The notes under the pieces: model-generated | What the model was told of the DNA's origin: nothing | Databases searched by the model: none | The model's input: the letters and a program-made list of their open reading frames with translations, nothing else | Made by a program: the position numbers and the translations under genes | Shown: one piece after another, positions 22,805 through 35,790 of the stretch | How positions within the stretch are numbered: the stretch's first letter is position 1 | How the letters are laid out: each line of letters opens with the position of its first letter | DNA from: Macquaria australasica | Lineage: Eukaryota > Chordata > Actinopteri > Centrarchiformes > Percichthyidae | DNA: 64,000 nt | Assembly: GCA_005408345.1 (NCBI GenBank) | Contig: SEMN01000622.1 | Location: 186,001-250,000 of the forward strand | Reading direction: 5' to 3'

Positions 22805-24600
22805 TCAACAGATTTAAACTGACCGATGGAAACAGAGAAGCTCCTGTCCTTTAAAACCAGTTTTTCAAGAAAGATTAGACGGATGTTAAAATATTGTTTA
22901 GCAGCAACATTTTTTCAACATATGTACAGATTTCTATGATTCCATCTAGCTTAGTTTTATAGATCTATGTATTTTATATAACTGTAAAAAAACTGCAATG
23001 TGGTAGCTTCTGTTCGCTTCTGTGGTTCTAAATTATTACTCAGTATATCCCTGATACAGTAAATATCCAAACATTAAGCACCATAAGTAATACCCAATCA
23101 GAATGCAGTAATTCATGACTGATTTCATATCAGAGACACTATATAAAAACACATTTATTACAAATATATTTATGGTCATACAATATATCTGAATAATGTG
23201 TTGATTTGCACTGACAGGTCTGCACTGCAGCATAAACGGGACAGATTTGTAACTGTACTGAGAGACTGAGGTGGAGAAGGTGGATTCTCAGGCTGAGGAT
23301 TGTCTCTAACATGTCTGTAGCATCCACATGTGACACACATTATGAAGTGCTGCACAGATGAGAGCTACTTCAGAAGACAGTTTTATTCTTATACCTCCAG
23401 CACCTAGAAGAGATCTCCAACACCTTTTCATCAGCTTAGTCAGAGACCGTCCAACACTGTCTCATTTTGAATGGTACATTATGTATCTGTGTCTGTCTGT
23501 CTTCTGGTTTGCCTTGTCCACTTCTGCCTGTTTGGTTTTCCCTCTCTGTCATTCTTTTATTCCTTTAATTGCATTTTTCATTTGACTTAGGTTGCTGTTG
23601 CTTTAAACTCTAATGTAAAAAAAAAAACAAAAAAACATTTTTTGAGTAAGACTATACAAAAAAAGTTATTATCTTCACATGATGTCTGAGGACAACAGAG
23701 GCTGAGGTGGGGTCATCTGTAATAACCAGCACACAATGTCTGGGGGAAAATGGCTTCACAACATGCTTTTCATTTAGGAATGCCAATTATCTTTTGTCCT
23801 CCACATGGCACAGATAACCAGCAATTTAGAAGCTGCCAACCTGGACAGTAGCGTGTCCTGGATTAGATAGACCTGCATTTGTGGTCCTTTAACAATGCTC
23901 ATTTACAAAGTTTCCAGATATCCGTGCATTGCAAAGATATATTTAGCAAAGGTGGTAAGGTATGGTACAGTGTCATTTTGTGTGAAAAGACAATTTTGTT
24001 AAACATTCAGTCTCAAAGATAATCAATCACAGTCTTTTAAAATTCACTTTAGCTCTGTTGGTAACATAAATCTCTTGTGAGATTCGTGCTAACATGCTAC
24101 ATTTTCAGGTTAGCCCTGTCTGATAGCTGTAGCAACCAGATCAATATGATCATCTCGAGTTTGACTTAAGAGTAACTTAATACCAGGCAAAAAAAAGCTG
24201 CTCCCTCTGGTTGAAAGTTTCAAGTCTGTTGCATCTTGATGCTGGGTATGGTCAGAAGTGTGCTTTGTTGCACCTGTAACCACGCCCAACAGTGATGTCA
24301 CAGTGTACTGACACTGCCTGGCGTACACTTTACATCACATAAGAAAGGTGAGAAGTTCAACCACTGGAGGTCAGCAAAAACTTTTCAGCTGGTGTTAAGT
24401 TATTCTTTCTTTGAACTTGTAAGCACAAAGAGCATTTTACCTGTTGACAATTGTGCTTATGAAATTTGAACAGGTAAATATTTGACATTTTTTATGTAAA
24501 ATATTTTTCCTTTATCTGTAAAATATTGCATGTGTAGAGCATAAACACAGGAATAAAGTGGCTGTGTCGTTTGAAATACTGTGGTGAAAATGTAAAAAGC
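22805..24600. other. Intergenic, no gene seen
   Basis: No coding exon recognised. A region near 24100-24320 has the feel of a degraded interspersed repeat, but I could not place its ends. Confidence 0.45.
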
Positions 24601-24643
24601 TGTATGAGCCATGGTAGTGCAATTCTGTAATGGAAATCCAAAG

Positions 24644-24646
<3 letters not shown>

Positions 24647-24715
<69 letters not shown>

Positions 24716-24728
24716 CGCGCGCGCGCGC
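24647..24728. repeat. (GT)n followed by (GC)n microsatellite
   Basis: A 64-bp GT run passes directly into an 18-bp GC-alternating run (gcgtgcgcgcgcgcgcgc). The whole is alternating purine-pyrimidine. Confidence 0.97.
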
Positions 24729-24899
24729 AAGGCGACATGCACTAGGCTTCCTGGATTTCCAAATATGTATGCATTGTGTTTAAATATAAATAAAAGTATG
24801 AAATGTGTGAGGGAGAGAGATAGAGTGAAACAGAGAACGTGTTCCAGAATTCATATAGACGTGGGCATACTTTGAGGTATCCTCATTGAGCCTCTGGAG

Positions 24900-25090
24900 T
24901 GGCCATAACATTGACTGCAGAAGTCTGGATTCAAGTTACATGACTTAGACTCAAGTCAGACAAGACATGAATCGGTACATTTCAGACTTGACTTGACAAA
25001 CAAAACACAAAAAGACAACTTGACTTTGACTTTAACACCAATGACTTGTGACTTCAATTGGACCGAACTGATGTCCTGCCCAAGCCCAAA
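24900..25090. repeat. Low-complexity gacttgactt repeat
   Basis: Repeated gactt / cttga words (acttgacttgacaaac, acttgactttgacttta), with similar words again at 26055-26090. Probably one degraded dispersed element interrupted by other sequence. Confidence 0.5.
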
Positions 25091-25354
25091 GATTAGAAAA
25101 AAGCATCAACTCTTCACTTTCCTGATAACAGATGTACTTTGAACCAATCAGACATCAGCCAATCATGTGGGACAAGCTCGAAGAAAAGCACAGGCAGCAC
25201 AGACCAGCAGTCAGACAATAGATCATATGTTGGTTTATCAATTTCTGATGTAAAAACAAATGGCAACATTTAAAACCTTCAGCTCAGAAATGACAAATAA
25301 TTGTAACTGTCACAGAAATAACATACCAAGGCACATCTGATCATTTTACTTTCA

Positions 25355-25710
25355 AAGGATGAGTTCACATTTCAAGTCTGTATTAAAACAATACTTACAT
25401 GCCCATATGTACATTGAATTGTTCCTCCTTTATATGTATGTGATGATGTGTTTCCTTTGATGGGCTGCAGTGGGAATTCTGTCCTAAAAGGAGTGTAACT
25501 TTGGAAGATACCCACTTGATTTGTCTTACTGAGTGCTGAAGCCTCATATTAGCTTCAGCTAAACATTGAAACTAATTTTTGCACAGACAAAAAGAAGGGA
25601 TTCTCTGCAGCCAGAATAAACACAAAGAACAAATGAAGCGGCCAACAGTGCTTTCAATGTCTATATGAGCATTTGAGTTTTGAAAAGATGTGAACCTATC
25701 TTTAAAAGCA
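25355..25710 (-). repeat. Dispersed repeat family C, copy 2
   Basis: It contains cctcatattagcttcagcta and gcccatatgtacattgaatt, the inverse of the family seen at 16850-17115. Confidence 0.65.
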
Positions 25711-26119
25711 ATACTAATTTCACTAACAAAGACTAATAATAACAGAGACTAACCAATAAAGATATAGATTTAGAATAGTTTATTGCATAATATGGATAGA
25801 GGAGAGCCAAGATGATGTAGGATGAATGGACTAAGGGTCTGGAGGGAGGGATGAGGGTTTGAAGGATGAGGGGAGGAATCAGGGTTGTGGACAGATGGAT
25901 GGAGGAGTTGGATGATGGACTGGTGTCAGCTGGTGGTGGGAAGATGGAAGGGGGGGTGTCAAGACTCTGAGTGGGAGAGCCGTCTTTTGGAGTATTCTGA
26001 CTTGGATAGAGACTCTGGTGGTTCCTGTATTGAAACGAGAGAGAGATAGAAGGACTTGACTTCAAAGACTTGAGACTTACTTGTGACTATGGCTGCAATT
26101 TCCCAGAGCCCAAAGTGAC

Positions 26120-26356
26120 ATCTTCAAATTGCTTCTTTTGTCCAACCAACAGTCCAAAATCCATAGACTCTTCATTTACTGTCATACCTGACACAGAAAA
26201 GCAGCAAATCCTCATGTTTAAGAAGCTGGAAGCAGCAAATGTTTGACATTTTTGGCTTAAAAAATTACTGAAACGATGAATGGGTTATCAAATAGTTGAC
26301 AACTGATTTTCTTTCGAACGCCTTATTGATTAATCGACTAATCGTTGCAGCTTTAC
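26120..26356 (-). repeat. Dispersed repeat family D, copy 1
   Basis: It ends gattaatcgactaatcgttg and contains aaagcagcaaatcctcatgt. The reverse complement is found at 46792-47085. Confidence 0.7.
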
Positions 26357-26359
26357 TTG

Positions 26360-27860
26360 TGATTCGCAAACCAGTGACTGTGGCCAGCCTCTGATTGGCA
26401 GTTATGACAGCGTGGTTGTTGTGAACAGTCATTTACACATCTGTGTTGTGCCACAGTTCCATCTGGTTGTGTTGTCACTTTGATTTCTTACCAGAAATCT
26501 GCCCCTGCTGTAATATCCTGTCACCGTGTGGTTCATGAGTCAAAAAAACACAAATCATACACAGACACCTTCTGGTGTATTTTTAGAACAAACATTCCTC
26601 TCACAAAATATGAAACGAAAGTGGCAATATGGTTTGGATGTGCCAACCCCCCCCCCCCCCCATCATTACAAAGATAGTGCTTTGAAGATGGCATTCATTT
26701 CAAAATCTTATAAATTAGACATAACTACTTATACTATGAATTATACTGTGTGATCCAACACATTTTAAGGGCTTTTATGTGTGTGTACTATACACAAAAG
26801 CACACACACACACACACACAGACGGGAAGTATAGCTGCTATAAATATCATTATCTCTCCTCTCCACTTGTGTATCTCTCAGGTTCTTTTCGTCTTCTCCT
26901 TGTTTCATGGTGCTTGAGCTGCACTCCTCTCCAGTTACGCCTCTGATGTAGCACATATTCCATTTGTGAAACCTCCAAATTAGATTTCAGCCCTTTTAAC
27001 CAGCCATCAACCTGAGAGTGTTAGTGGTGAAATCACTGTCTACATTTTTCTTACAACAATGATGTCAGAGGAAGAAAATGTTGCTTTCTCTGATTACTGG
27101 CACGTCACAGTTGCAGTCAGGTATGAAGCAGGATAAGGTTATACTGAATATTGCTGTAGAAAATGACATTTTCTTTCTTTTATTGTTCTTTTAAAATGTA
27201 CAAATGAACCAGTGAATTTTCTAAATTTGGACTTCAGTCATTCGTCTTGTTTTTAATGTTTCTAATCCTTTTGTCATAATCGCTGCTGCTGTTGAATGTT
27301 TTTATTAAATCAACCTTTCACGACGTTAGCCCCATTAGCTGTCATTATTGCTGCTGTTTATATTTACTGCTCTTAGCAGCCTTTTATTAATCCTAAAATT
27401 ATGCCATTCATGTCTGCCTCACTGGATGATTCACACAACAAAACCTTTGTTTTTTTACAGCACCTAAATATTTCAAATTGAACTTGTTTGTTGGAGCTGT
27501 CTATCTGTTCAGCAGCAGTGTGGCAAATATTTTAGTAGTGTGACCTGGAAGATGCTATGTTGTCTAAGGTTTGCTGTTTGAGATTTGGGGACATCATAGC
27601 TGAGCAGTTTAGGTTTTTGAAAGTTTATAAAAGTTGCTATGTCTTAGAATCTCCTTGTCTTACACAAGCACTTTATGTAATTGATTTCTCTTACTTTTCT
27701 TTGTGTTGTAGTTGCAGTTTTTCACCCGCATATCTGACTTTTATGTCGTCAACATTTATGACATTTAGCTGAAAATGATCTGGTATAATGATACAATGAG
27801 TGAGTCAGTATATGTTCAGAGTCTTGCTCAAGAGACTGTAACAAATACACATCACATACT
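26360..27860. other. Intergenic, no gene seen
   Basis: A C-run is present at 26646-26660 and a short AC run near 26800. The part around 27000-27400 is non-repetitive and could hold regulatory sequence. No coding evidence. Confidence 0.45.
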
Positions 27861-27861
27861 C

Positions 27862-28130
27862 TCTAGCTGCTAAATGCTCCGCTATGTTCACCAGCTAGCC
27901 GGTAATATTGTCCGTTCTGCCATTTGGTGCTGGGCAGGCAGCAAACAGTGGGGGTATTTTTTGGGGGGGGGGGGGGGGGTTTACTGAAAAAGGCTTCCTG
28001 CCTTCTACGTCTGGAAATTATGTCGATGAAAGCAGTCAGAGTGACAGTAATGTAAGTAAATTTGCAAAAAACAAAACAATGAGCTGAAAGACACTAAAAT
28101 GCTCTGTTGAGCTGAGGGAAACTTCAAGTC
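27862..28130 (+). repeat. Dispersed repeat family B, copy 2
   Basis: It contains tagctgctaaatgctccgct, tgttcaccagctagccggta, ggtgctgggcaggcagcaaa and agctgaaagacactaaaatg, matching 12590-12790. A long G-run interrupts it at 27963-27979. Confidence 0.75.
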
Positions 28131-28879
28131 CACAAGTCCAACTGAAATTAAATAGCATTTTTTAATCTCTGCTACAGCAAACATACTGTATCTACTCTGT
28201 AAACACCGACACTCTGGCAGCCCGCCAGCTGCTGTCACACCGACACGTTGACATTATTTTGACTACAAAAAGGATGACTAAATGTGACTTTAGTTGGACT
28301 TTAATATTAAAAATACTGATTAGAGAAGTGTTCAACAATTCAACATAGGTTTTAAATTTGAAACACTGAAAACATGCATGAGTGGTTTCTTATGACTTAT
28401 TACTGATCAATAGCACAGTATTATGAAAGCTTTTTAAAAGTATTTAGGTTTATGAGTGTGATTCATTTTGACAGGATTTTAAATCCAAGAATTGCTTAAA
28501 AAATTTTCACATTTTAAATTTAAAAAATATACATGTATGTCATTTCTTGTCTTTTATTTTTTGTCTTCTTCTTTTTGTAAGATTCCAGTAATCTTCAGTC
28601 ACTGTTGCATTGTGCTACAGCCTCCGCTTCTGTTCTTCTTTTCTTTTTAATTGTTTATACTGCATCATAGGAACTTGCAGTGTTAATGACTGGAGTTTCT
28701 TGCGAAGTGCACACAGTGATATTTGCTCACCAATAGTTTCAGCTCCACCAATAGCAAAGCAGGGCTGTATATGAAGAGTTCTTGCTAGACCTTTAGAAAA
28801 ACAGCTTTTTAGCTTTCAGAAAGCAAGCTCTTTTTCAAAAATGTTTTGGAATCCTCACTTCTAAAATCTGTTCTATCTC

Positions 28880-29335
28880 ACAGAGTATATCTCTCCCTTG
28901 TCCTCTCCTCTCTACTGTTCATCCCTCCCTACTCATCTCCTCTTTTCCTTTCTCCTGCTGTTATACTCTTAAGTACAAATTGCTCTCTTTATTCTTCTTG
29001 CCTCCACATCCATCTCCACTCTGTTTTCTGTGCCCTTTCTTCTTCTCCTGCCCCCTCTACCATCCTCTTCCTCCACTTCTCCACCTCTTCTGTGGCATTG
29101 TGAATGAGCCGTCTTCCCATCTCCATTTCTTCCTCTCCCTTCATCCTGCACCTTATTTCCTCTCTTATCTCCTCTGCATTTCACTGCGCTCGCTTCATTC
29201 TGCAATTCTTTTGCACCCCACTCACCACACAATCCCTCGTACACCCTCTCCTTTAGTTCTTCCTCTTCTTCTTCTTCTCTTCACCTCCTCCTCCTCTTCC
29301 TCATCCCTCCCTCCCTCCCTCCCTCCTTACTGCTG
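28880..29335. repeat. Polypyrimidine tract, about 450 bp
   Basis: Strongly C/T-biased on the plus strand, ending in a (CCCT)n run at about 29305-29330. Open frames through it are rich in Ser, Leu and Pro and are composition artefacts. Confidence 0.85.
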
Positions 29336-29429
29336 CATTATTCAGACTGAGTGCTATTTGGAATGGCTTGTGTTGTCCCTGAGTACCTCTCCTCTCATCG
29401 CGCTCCATGGAGCATCACTCTGAAGTTTA

Positions 29430-31765
29430 ACCCCTCCAGCAAACCCCCCGACTGCACCAGTCACACACACCCACAGAAACACACACAAACATGCATCAGG
29501 TCAGACCATGGCCCACACTCTGTAAAACCCATGAATTCACACACATACATTCAGATTCCTTACATTCAGGTGTTTTCCTGCACATACCGAGGTGAACTGT
29601 CATGTCACACATGCGCCTTCTTTCTCCTTCTTTTCTCTTTCTTCCCCAAATACCAGCCAGGGGTACTCAGAGATCACTTAAGCAGCGGCTGCAGGCAGAT
29701 GCAGGACCAGGCTACAACAGAACAAGGCGTCTTTTATTCATAGCTACCAGCAGCACCGAGCTGAAGCACTTCAACTGCAGGCGCCACAGCCTTACAACAC
29801 AGAGCAGGGACATGGTTCTGCACAGGCGACAAAAAAAAACGAAGAGGAAAACAAAGAAACATCCCTGTGTATTTAATCACTTAAAAAAGCAGGGAGGACT
29901 GAATGGAGATACAAAGAGTCGCTTCACAGGAAGATACTGCATCTTTAGAGATGTGTAAAAGTAGAGGAGGAGGAAGAACAGACATGACAGGGAGGCAAGA
30001 AGAGATGTAAGAAGATAAAAAATGTTGGTGAAATGAGCAATTGACAGTTTAATATCAAGTGCAGAAACTGGCTTTCAATGAAAAATACATGGTGATGAAG
30101 TGTATGTGAAGTATCACAGCTGTTCAAAGAGAGACTGAAAACCCTTTGAGCTGCTTTTCCTAAAACATTTGCAGCTTGAAGTGGCTCCACGAGTGTTTTG
30201 GCAGTTGTCTCCTTTATTGAGGTTTCTGTTTATCTTAAACAGTTTCTGTTCTGTTTATTTTTTTAGGTTTATTTTTCCGCCCTTTCTTAATTTTTGCCTA
30301 ATAGCTGTGAAAATGAACTACAGCGAATACGACCGCAAGATGTGAGCTACGAATGTTCTTGGGGGGGGGGGGGAGTCAGGTTTAGTCAGGGTTGAAGCTC
30401 TTGTGCATTTTTCATGCAAAATGTCTTTTTATAGCCGCGCTCGAGTTGTGAGGATGCAAGCTAGCTGTCAGCGAAGTGGAGTCACTGACGTCAAACAAAT
30501 CTGGGACATGGAATCAGTGATGATTCATATTTCCCTACAAAAGACTGAGATCTTAAATGGCACAACTCCTGAATGTATACACTGAGCTGTGTCATTCCAA
30601 TGTACACTAAATTTTAGCAACATGCACTGTTTCCACGTGTAGCTGGAAATAAGTCGTTTCGCCATCACTTTGGATCATGAAGCCTGACTTAATGCCTTTG
30701 AAAAAGAGCTCACAGTATGAATCGCTGACAAGGTCAAATCTTATATGACAGAACGTATCCTTGAAAATAACACAAGCCCGTTGCAACTGATACAAATCAA
30801 TGAAAAATCACAAACAAGACCCATTTTTTGAAAACTCTCCAAGTGAAAAAGAGGCTACTGTTATTTTAATGTACAGTTAAAGCAGCTAAGGGGACTTCAG
30901 TGTTTATCAGTCTCAATTTCAATTTGAAGCCTCAATGACTTGCTTGAGCAAATATGGCCGTTAACAAAAGAATTGGATATTTACGTACAGTAATGATTCC
31001 AAATGCTTCCCGCTGTTGGCAGCAAAGTGGCAGCGGGCCGGCGCTGTCAGTTGGGGCTTTCTCAGCATAACTTCAAATTACAGAGCTAATGCTGTTACTC
31101 TTACACCAACATTAAGTGCATAAACAGTCTCAAAACTTTGACTTTTACATTTCACCATTAGTGAAATACAGACAGTTGCCATTGGTGAAATGTAAAAGGT
31201 GAATGTTGTGAATGGGCGAAGCGATATCTGTGACAACAAACAATATGCTCCTTGTATTGATTGTACTCCTGTATTCCTCTTTCATCTTCTCATCCAATAA
31301 AAACAAGGTCTGGGCATTTACTGTAGCTATCAGCACAAATAATAATAATAATAAATAATCAACTAGTGACTATAAATATTAAGACACAGCCGACCATGAC
31401 TCACACAGACAACAGCTTCCTCACCCCAGTGATAAAACAAAGCCTAAAATAATCACATTGATAAACTGATTAACAGCAGCTGACTCAATGCTCTGTTTTA
31501 ATGAAAGAATGTGATGACAAAAAAATAAGAAATTACTATTATTATTATTATCTAATTACTGTCACCAACATACTAAATCTTCAAATCTTGCTACTGTTTT
31601 CTTCACACTTGGCTGTTTATGTTCCCTATTCATAACCGAGGTAAACACACACAACTTGGTAAGTTTGTCATGTGGTAAATAAGGAGGGTCCAGACTGACT
31701 CTGCTGCAGAGCGGTGAACGCGTGTAAGATGAAGAGAAATGAGGACAAAGTGATTGGTATGCACT
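29430..31765. other. Intergenic, mostly non-repetitive, no gene seen
   Basis: No exon recognised. A G-run is at 30360-30374, a 16-bp perfect inverted repeat at 31142-31198, and a compositionally balanced, repeat-free stretch at 30860-31080 that could be a conserved non-coding element. Confidence 0.45.
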
Positions 31766-31769
31766 ATGA

Positions 31770-32057
31770 TCAGCGGGTGGCACAGTGGCTCACAGCAAGA
31801 AGGTCCTGCATTTGAATCCACCAGTTGTTGTTGTTTCTCTGTGTCTTTGTGGGTTTCCTTCGGGCGCTCCGGTTTCCTCCAACAGTCTAAAGGTTAGGTG
31901 AACTGGAAGCTCTAGATTGCCCATAGGTGTCAATGCGTTTCTCTGTTTATGCGTGTGTGTTTTAGCCCTGTGACAGACCTGTCCAGGCTGTACCCTGCCT
32001 CTTGCCCAGCCCCGGGACCCTGAGCAGGAAAAGAAGTTTTAAAAGGTAAAGGATGGA
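31770..32057 (+). repeat. Dispersed repeat, ggtggcacagtggctcacag type
   Basis: It starts gggtggcacagtggctcaca and proceeds through gtgggtttccttcgggcgct, ccggtttcctccaacagtct, attgcccataggtgtcaatg and gaccctgagcaggaaaagaa. This order is that of one of the most abundant teleost interspersed repeats. Its class is not certain to me. Slightly diverged single copy. Confidence 0.75.
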
Positions 32058-32462
32058 TTATAGTCAATGTTTTCTTGTGATTTGTTTTAAAATAAATAGA
32101 ATTTTAATATTGACATTTTTATTTAAAAGACAAATGCAATATTTACTGTGCCATGAACCTCACCCCTCATTTGGAGAGGAAATCTTACGTGATCTGATTT
32201 CTGCTTTTAAAAAATTATTTTAATGGTATATTTCCTCTTCAGCTACAAAGATATTGTGATGTATCATAGTTAATTTACGTGTCATACTGTGTTCTTCTCC
32301 TGTTCTCCTGCATATGTACACTCTTCCTTTTCTTATTTACTCTGCAAAATCACTTTGAATTGCATTTGTTTGAACTTGAGCTGTACAGTTAAACATGAAC
32401 AACCCCATAATATCTTTAACTCTTTTCTCCTTAAGTCAAGATGGTCCTCATAATAACACAGA

Positions 32463-32466
<4 letters not shown>

Positions 32467-32526
<60 letters not shown>
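32467..32526. repeat. (AC)n microsatellite, 60 bp
   Basis: Uninterrupted AC run in the intergenic region. Confidence 0.98.
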
Positions 32527-32529
<3 letters not shown>

Positions 32530-33020
32530 TGATCACACATACTCATCATCACCCATTGACCGTTTGCTGTTTGTGTGGATTAGGAGGGATTACACTCCAC
32601 GGGCGCATACTTCAGTGCCTTTTGGGGGTTTGTGTATGTGTGTGTGTATTTTACTTTGTGTTTTAGTGAGTCCCAGCCTTTAGCTGTCACTGTCTCGCAG
32701 CTTGTATATGACTTCAGGCTGCTTGTGTTTATATTTGGCAGTCTGGGTCATGTCTATAGGTTGGTAATGAGAGGTCTGCAGATGACAGCGATGTCCTACA
32801 TAAAGGCTAAAGTACCTGCATGGTTCAGCTCTGTCTCTGCACTAATTGGGAGTCACTGTATTTGGAGAAAACCTTGGATTTCTAAAATGTTATTTAATAG
32901 ATCTAAGAAAAGCAGCTTTGTTTTGGATGGACTGCAATGCATTTCTGGCTTTAACATATAACCCTATGACTCATTCAGAAGACCGAAAGCAGGCAGCATC
33001 CATATATTAAATTAATGAAG

Positions 33021-33057
33021 TGTGTGTGTGGTGTGTGTGTGTGTGTGTGTGTGTGTA
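33021..33057. repeat. (GT)n microsatellite, interrupted
   Basis: GT run with one GG interruption. Confidence 0.95.
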
Positions 33058-33439
33058 TAGCCTTGAGCTTGCAGTATGTACCAGTTGCTGCACAAATTCC
33101 TTCAAGATCAAGATGAAATATATGGGATTAAAACAACAGTAGATTCAATGTAATACATGTACATTTCTGTTTGCAGAACATATACTAACATACACTCCTC
33201 ACTTTGATCCAGGTATTACTATATATATCTAAAAGGTTTTACTGAGCTTGCTGGAGGTAAAAAGCCATGTTAGCCTTAGGCTCATACTGCCAAAGCTTTG
33301 AGCAATTAATGTTTATGTGAGCGCTCTGGCTTTTGTCCACCACTTTTTAATAGGATTTTATGGTTTCAGTATTTTTCTTGCTGGAATATCTTTACACTGC
33401 CACAACTGCATGTTCAAAGTCTGCAGGAAAACTCTTATT

Positions 33440-34085
33440 TTGGTCAGTGGCCGCAAATTTCATTTCATGTACTTGGTCATGGCTATAGCATAGCCTACGT
33501 TTCTCTTTTTCTTGATCTCCCTTGGCAACATTCCCGTGTTGGCGCACCGGTAGTAAAACCAGAGCCATGTAGAGAGAGTCGGGTCAACGGAGATTAAAAA
33601 TGCTTGATTGTCACATAGACAGACTTCAGACAGTTCTCTCTGCATGGCTCTGGTTTGTCAGAGAATGAGGGGAGTAACCGTAGCGACGGAGTAGCTACAG
33701 CAACTAGGAGTATGGAGGAAAAACCTAAGAAGTGTCCAAGAAAAGTTTCTGATGCTCCAGATAAAAAAGATAGTCAGCATTCAGAGGAAGAGTTACAATC
33801 AGAAAAAGAAAGCGATTGACGCAAGGACAAACACAGATAACCACTGGTGTAGCCTTTCCTCGTTGTAGAGGCTGAAAGAAGAGCAGGGAGTGAGAGCAGA
33901 CAGGATGTGTGCTCTTGGACTGGTTGGACTTTGTAAAATATTTGGAGTAGGCTATGTAGCTATTACATTTACTCTACCTAAATAACGGATTATTGTCTTG
34001 GAACTGTGGAAATTGCTTGTGTAATTACTCTCACTGCCAGAAGGGGGAGACAAAAGTTCCGCACTCCAGCTTTAAGAAAAACTTC
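33440..34085 (+). repeat. Probable mobile-element remnant with a 35-aa open frame
   Basis: The block ends aaaagttccgcactccagct followed by ttaa, a phrase typical of an abundant teleost repeat. Inside it, 33712-33819 is a Lys/Ser/Glu-rich frame (MEEKPKKCPRKVSDAPDKKD, then acidic residues and a stop), which looks like the nuclear-localised start of a decayed element protein. No intact gene. Confidence 0.5.
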
Positions 34086-34199
34086 CCTCAAGGTGCTCCC
34101 TAGTGGTGTTTTTATGATAACTAATGCTAATATGCCATGTGGGCTGCAGCCTAGACTACACGGCTCCCTGGCTGCCAGGCTGCAGCCCGTACACAATTA

Positions 34200-35330
34200 A
34201 ACTGTGAACACTTTAATCCCGTGCTGATTGAAGCATAGCACATTAAAGATGGCCCTTTTGGTTTCAATTAAGTTTAGATATGAAACATAAACCATCCAAG
34301 GGTAACGACAGGTTAAGCCATGGTCACGTGAGAAAACTTTTGCTGAAAATGAAAAATTAATTCACAGCAGGATGTTTGTTAATAAGTTGAACATAAGATG
34401 TTGCAATTGAAGTAAAATCTGTTTAATGTGAAACTGCTGCTGCTGCTGTATCTGAGGCTCCTTCAGTAACAGGGAAACATTGCACTGCTTTTTCTCAAAA
34501 TTTTATTACACAGAGGTGTTTGTTTTGACAAGCAGCACTGGTAGAAACAAAATAAACAATCATTTCCAAACCCACACACCTAATACCCCACACACAAAAG
34601 GATTAACTACAAAAAATGAACAGGTAATAATACCCATCATTAATAGCTGCGGAAGCAATAAATATTACATAATCAATATCATTGCATTTCTTACGTAACC
34701 CCAAACAAAAGCAGAACACAGCAGTGGTGGCTGTGTGGTAGGCAAAGACAAGTACACCACAACTTCATGTCCGATAAATGTGGTATTATTTAAAGAAATG
34801 TTTGTAATAGCTCCACAACTTTCCAAACTGTCCAGGCTTCACTCAGGAAGCAGGAGTAGGCGTGTTGTTTTTGAAGGCCCACGCAGCGCAGTGACCCCAG
34901 ATCAGTCAGGGCTTTGGTGCTTCGTTTGATTGTTTACCGCTGCAATAACTGCGACTGTTCCTAAAATGGAAACACCTTTGTGGAGAGAGGAGTGAGATTT
35001 TGCTCTAGCTCAGCATCTTGTGATTTCAAAGCCAACATTGCTGCCCAAGTTGAGGATGGTGGCTACAGTCAATGTGAGAATACTCACTGATCAGGACGTT
35101 TTCAGGAACTGAACTTTATCCATCCATCCCTCGACATCCAAATACAACCAGTGCCATTTAATTTCACACCTCACCAGAAGTTTCTCAGAAGTTATCGATC
35201 TCTGACACCCGTAATTATTGCTGTTGTACTATTTAACACACACACACAATAACTAGATATGACGGAAAGAAAAGCATTTACTGCACATTTTTACTGTAAG
35301 TTTTTTGCTGTGTTTTTGCACCGTAGCCCT
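34200..35330. other. Intergenic, no gene seen
   Basis: AT-rich sequence without recognised exon, RNA gene or element. Confidence 0.5.
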
Positions 35331-35364
35331 AGCTCACACTTAAGTTTGGAAACAAGACTCTGCA

Positions 35365-35790
35365 GCCATGCTAGCAGCTCTGTGAGGATGTACTTAGCGG
35401 TGCTTTGAGCTAAATTCCAACATCAGCATGCTAACATGCGCACAATGATAATGCTAACATGCTAATGTTAAGTAGGCATAATGTTTAGCATGTTCACCAT
35501 CTTAGTTTAGCATGTTAGCATGCAAACATTTGCTGATTAGCGCACAACAAGAAGTACAGTTTTGTAGCTATTTGGTGAAAAAGTATTGGACAAATTGACA
35601 TTCTGTCCTAGCAGTGGCGCTAGATGAAGAGTCAGAGGATTACAGTCATCCAGAGCCAATCAGATTTTACCACAATCTCTGTGAGCCAATAATCTTGTTG
35701 CTGTCAAACTTTAAAACCTCCAGTTTGATCACAACCAGCTGTCTGTGGGTCCTTCCAGTGAGCTCATCAGAAGGTCCACATCAAATCCAT
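35365..35790 (+). repeat. Dispersed repeat family A, copy 3
   Basis: ggtgctttgagctaaattcc, then gctaacatgctaatgtta, ttcaccatcttagtttagca and aaagtattggacaaattgac. Longer than the hsf4-intron copies and in the same orientation. Confidence 0.8.

Noticed and set aside
24457..24875. Frames made of Thr-His or Val-Cys repeats (also at 7575, 32333, 47638, 51468 and 61355)
   Set aside because: Direct translations of CA/GT or AT microsatellites.
28980..29423. 147-codon Ser/Leu/Pro-rich frame
   Set aside because: Produced by a polypyrimidine tract that lacks stop codons by composition.
29602..29958. 118-codon frame with a Lys/Arg-rich end
   Set aside because: No homology recognised and no splice or promoter context. 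The basic stretch comes from an A-rich segment.
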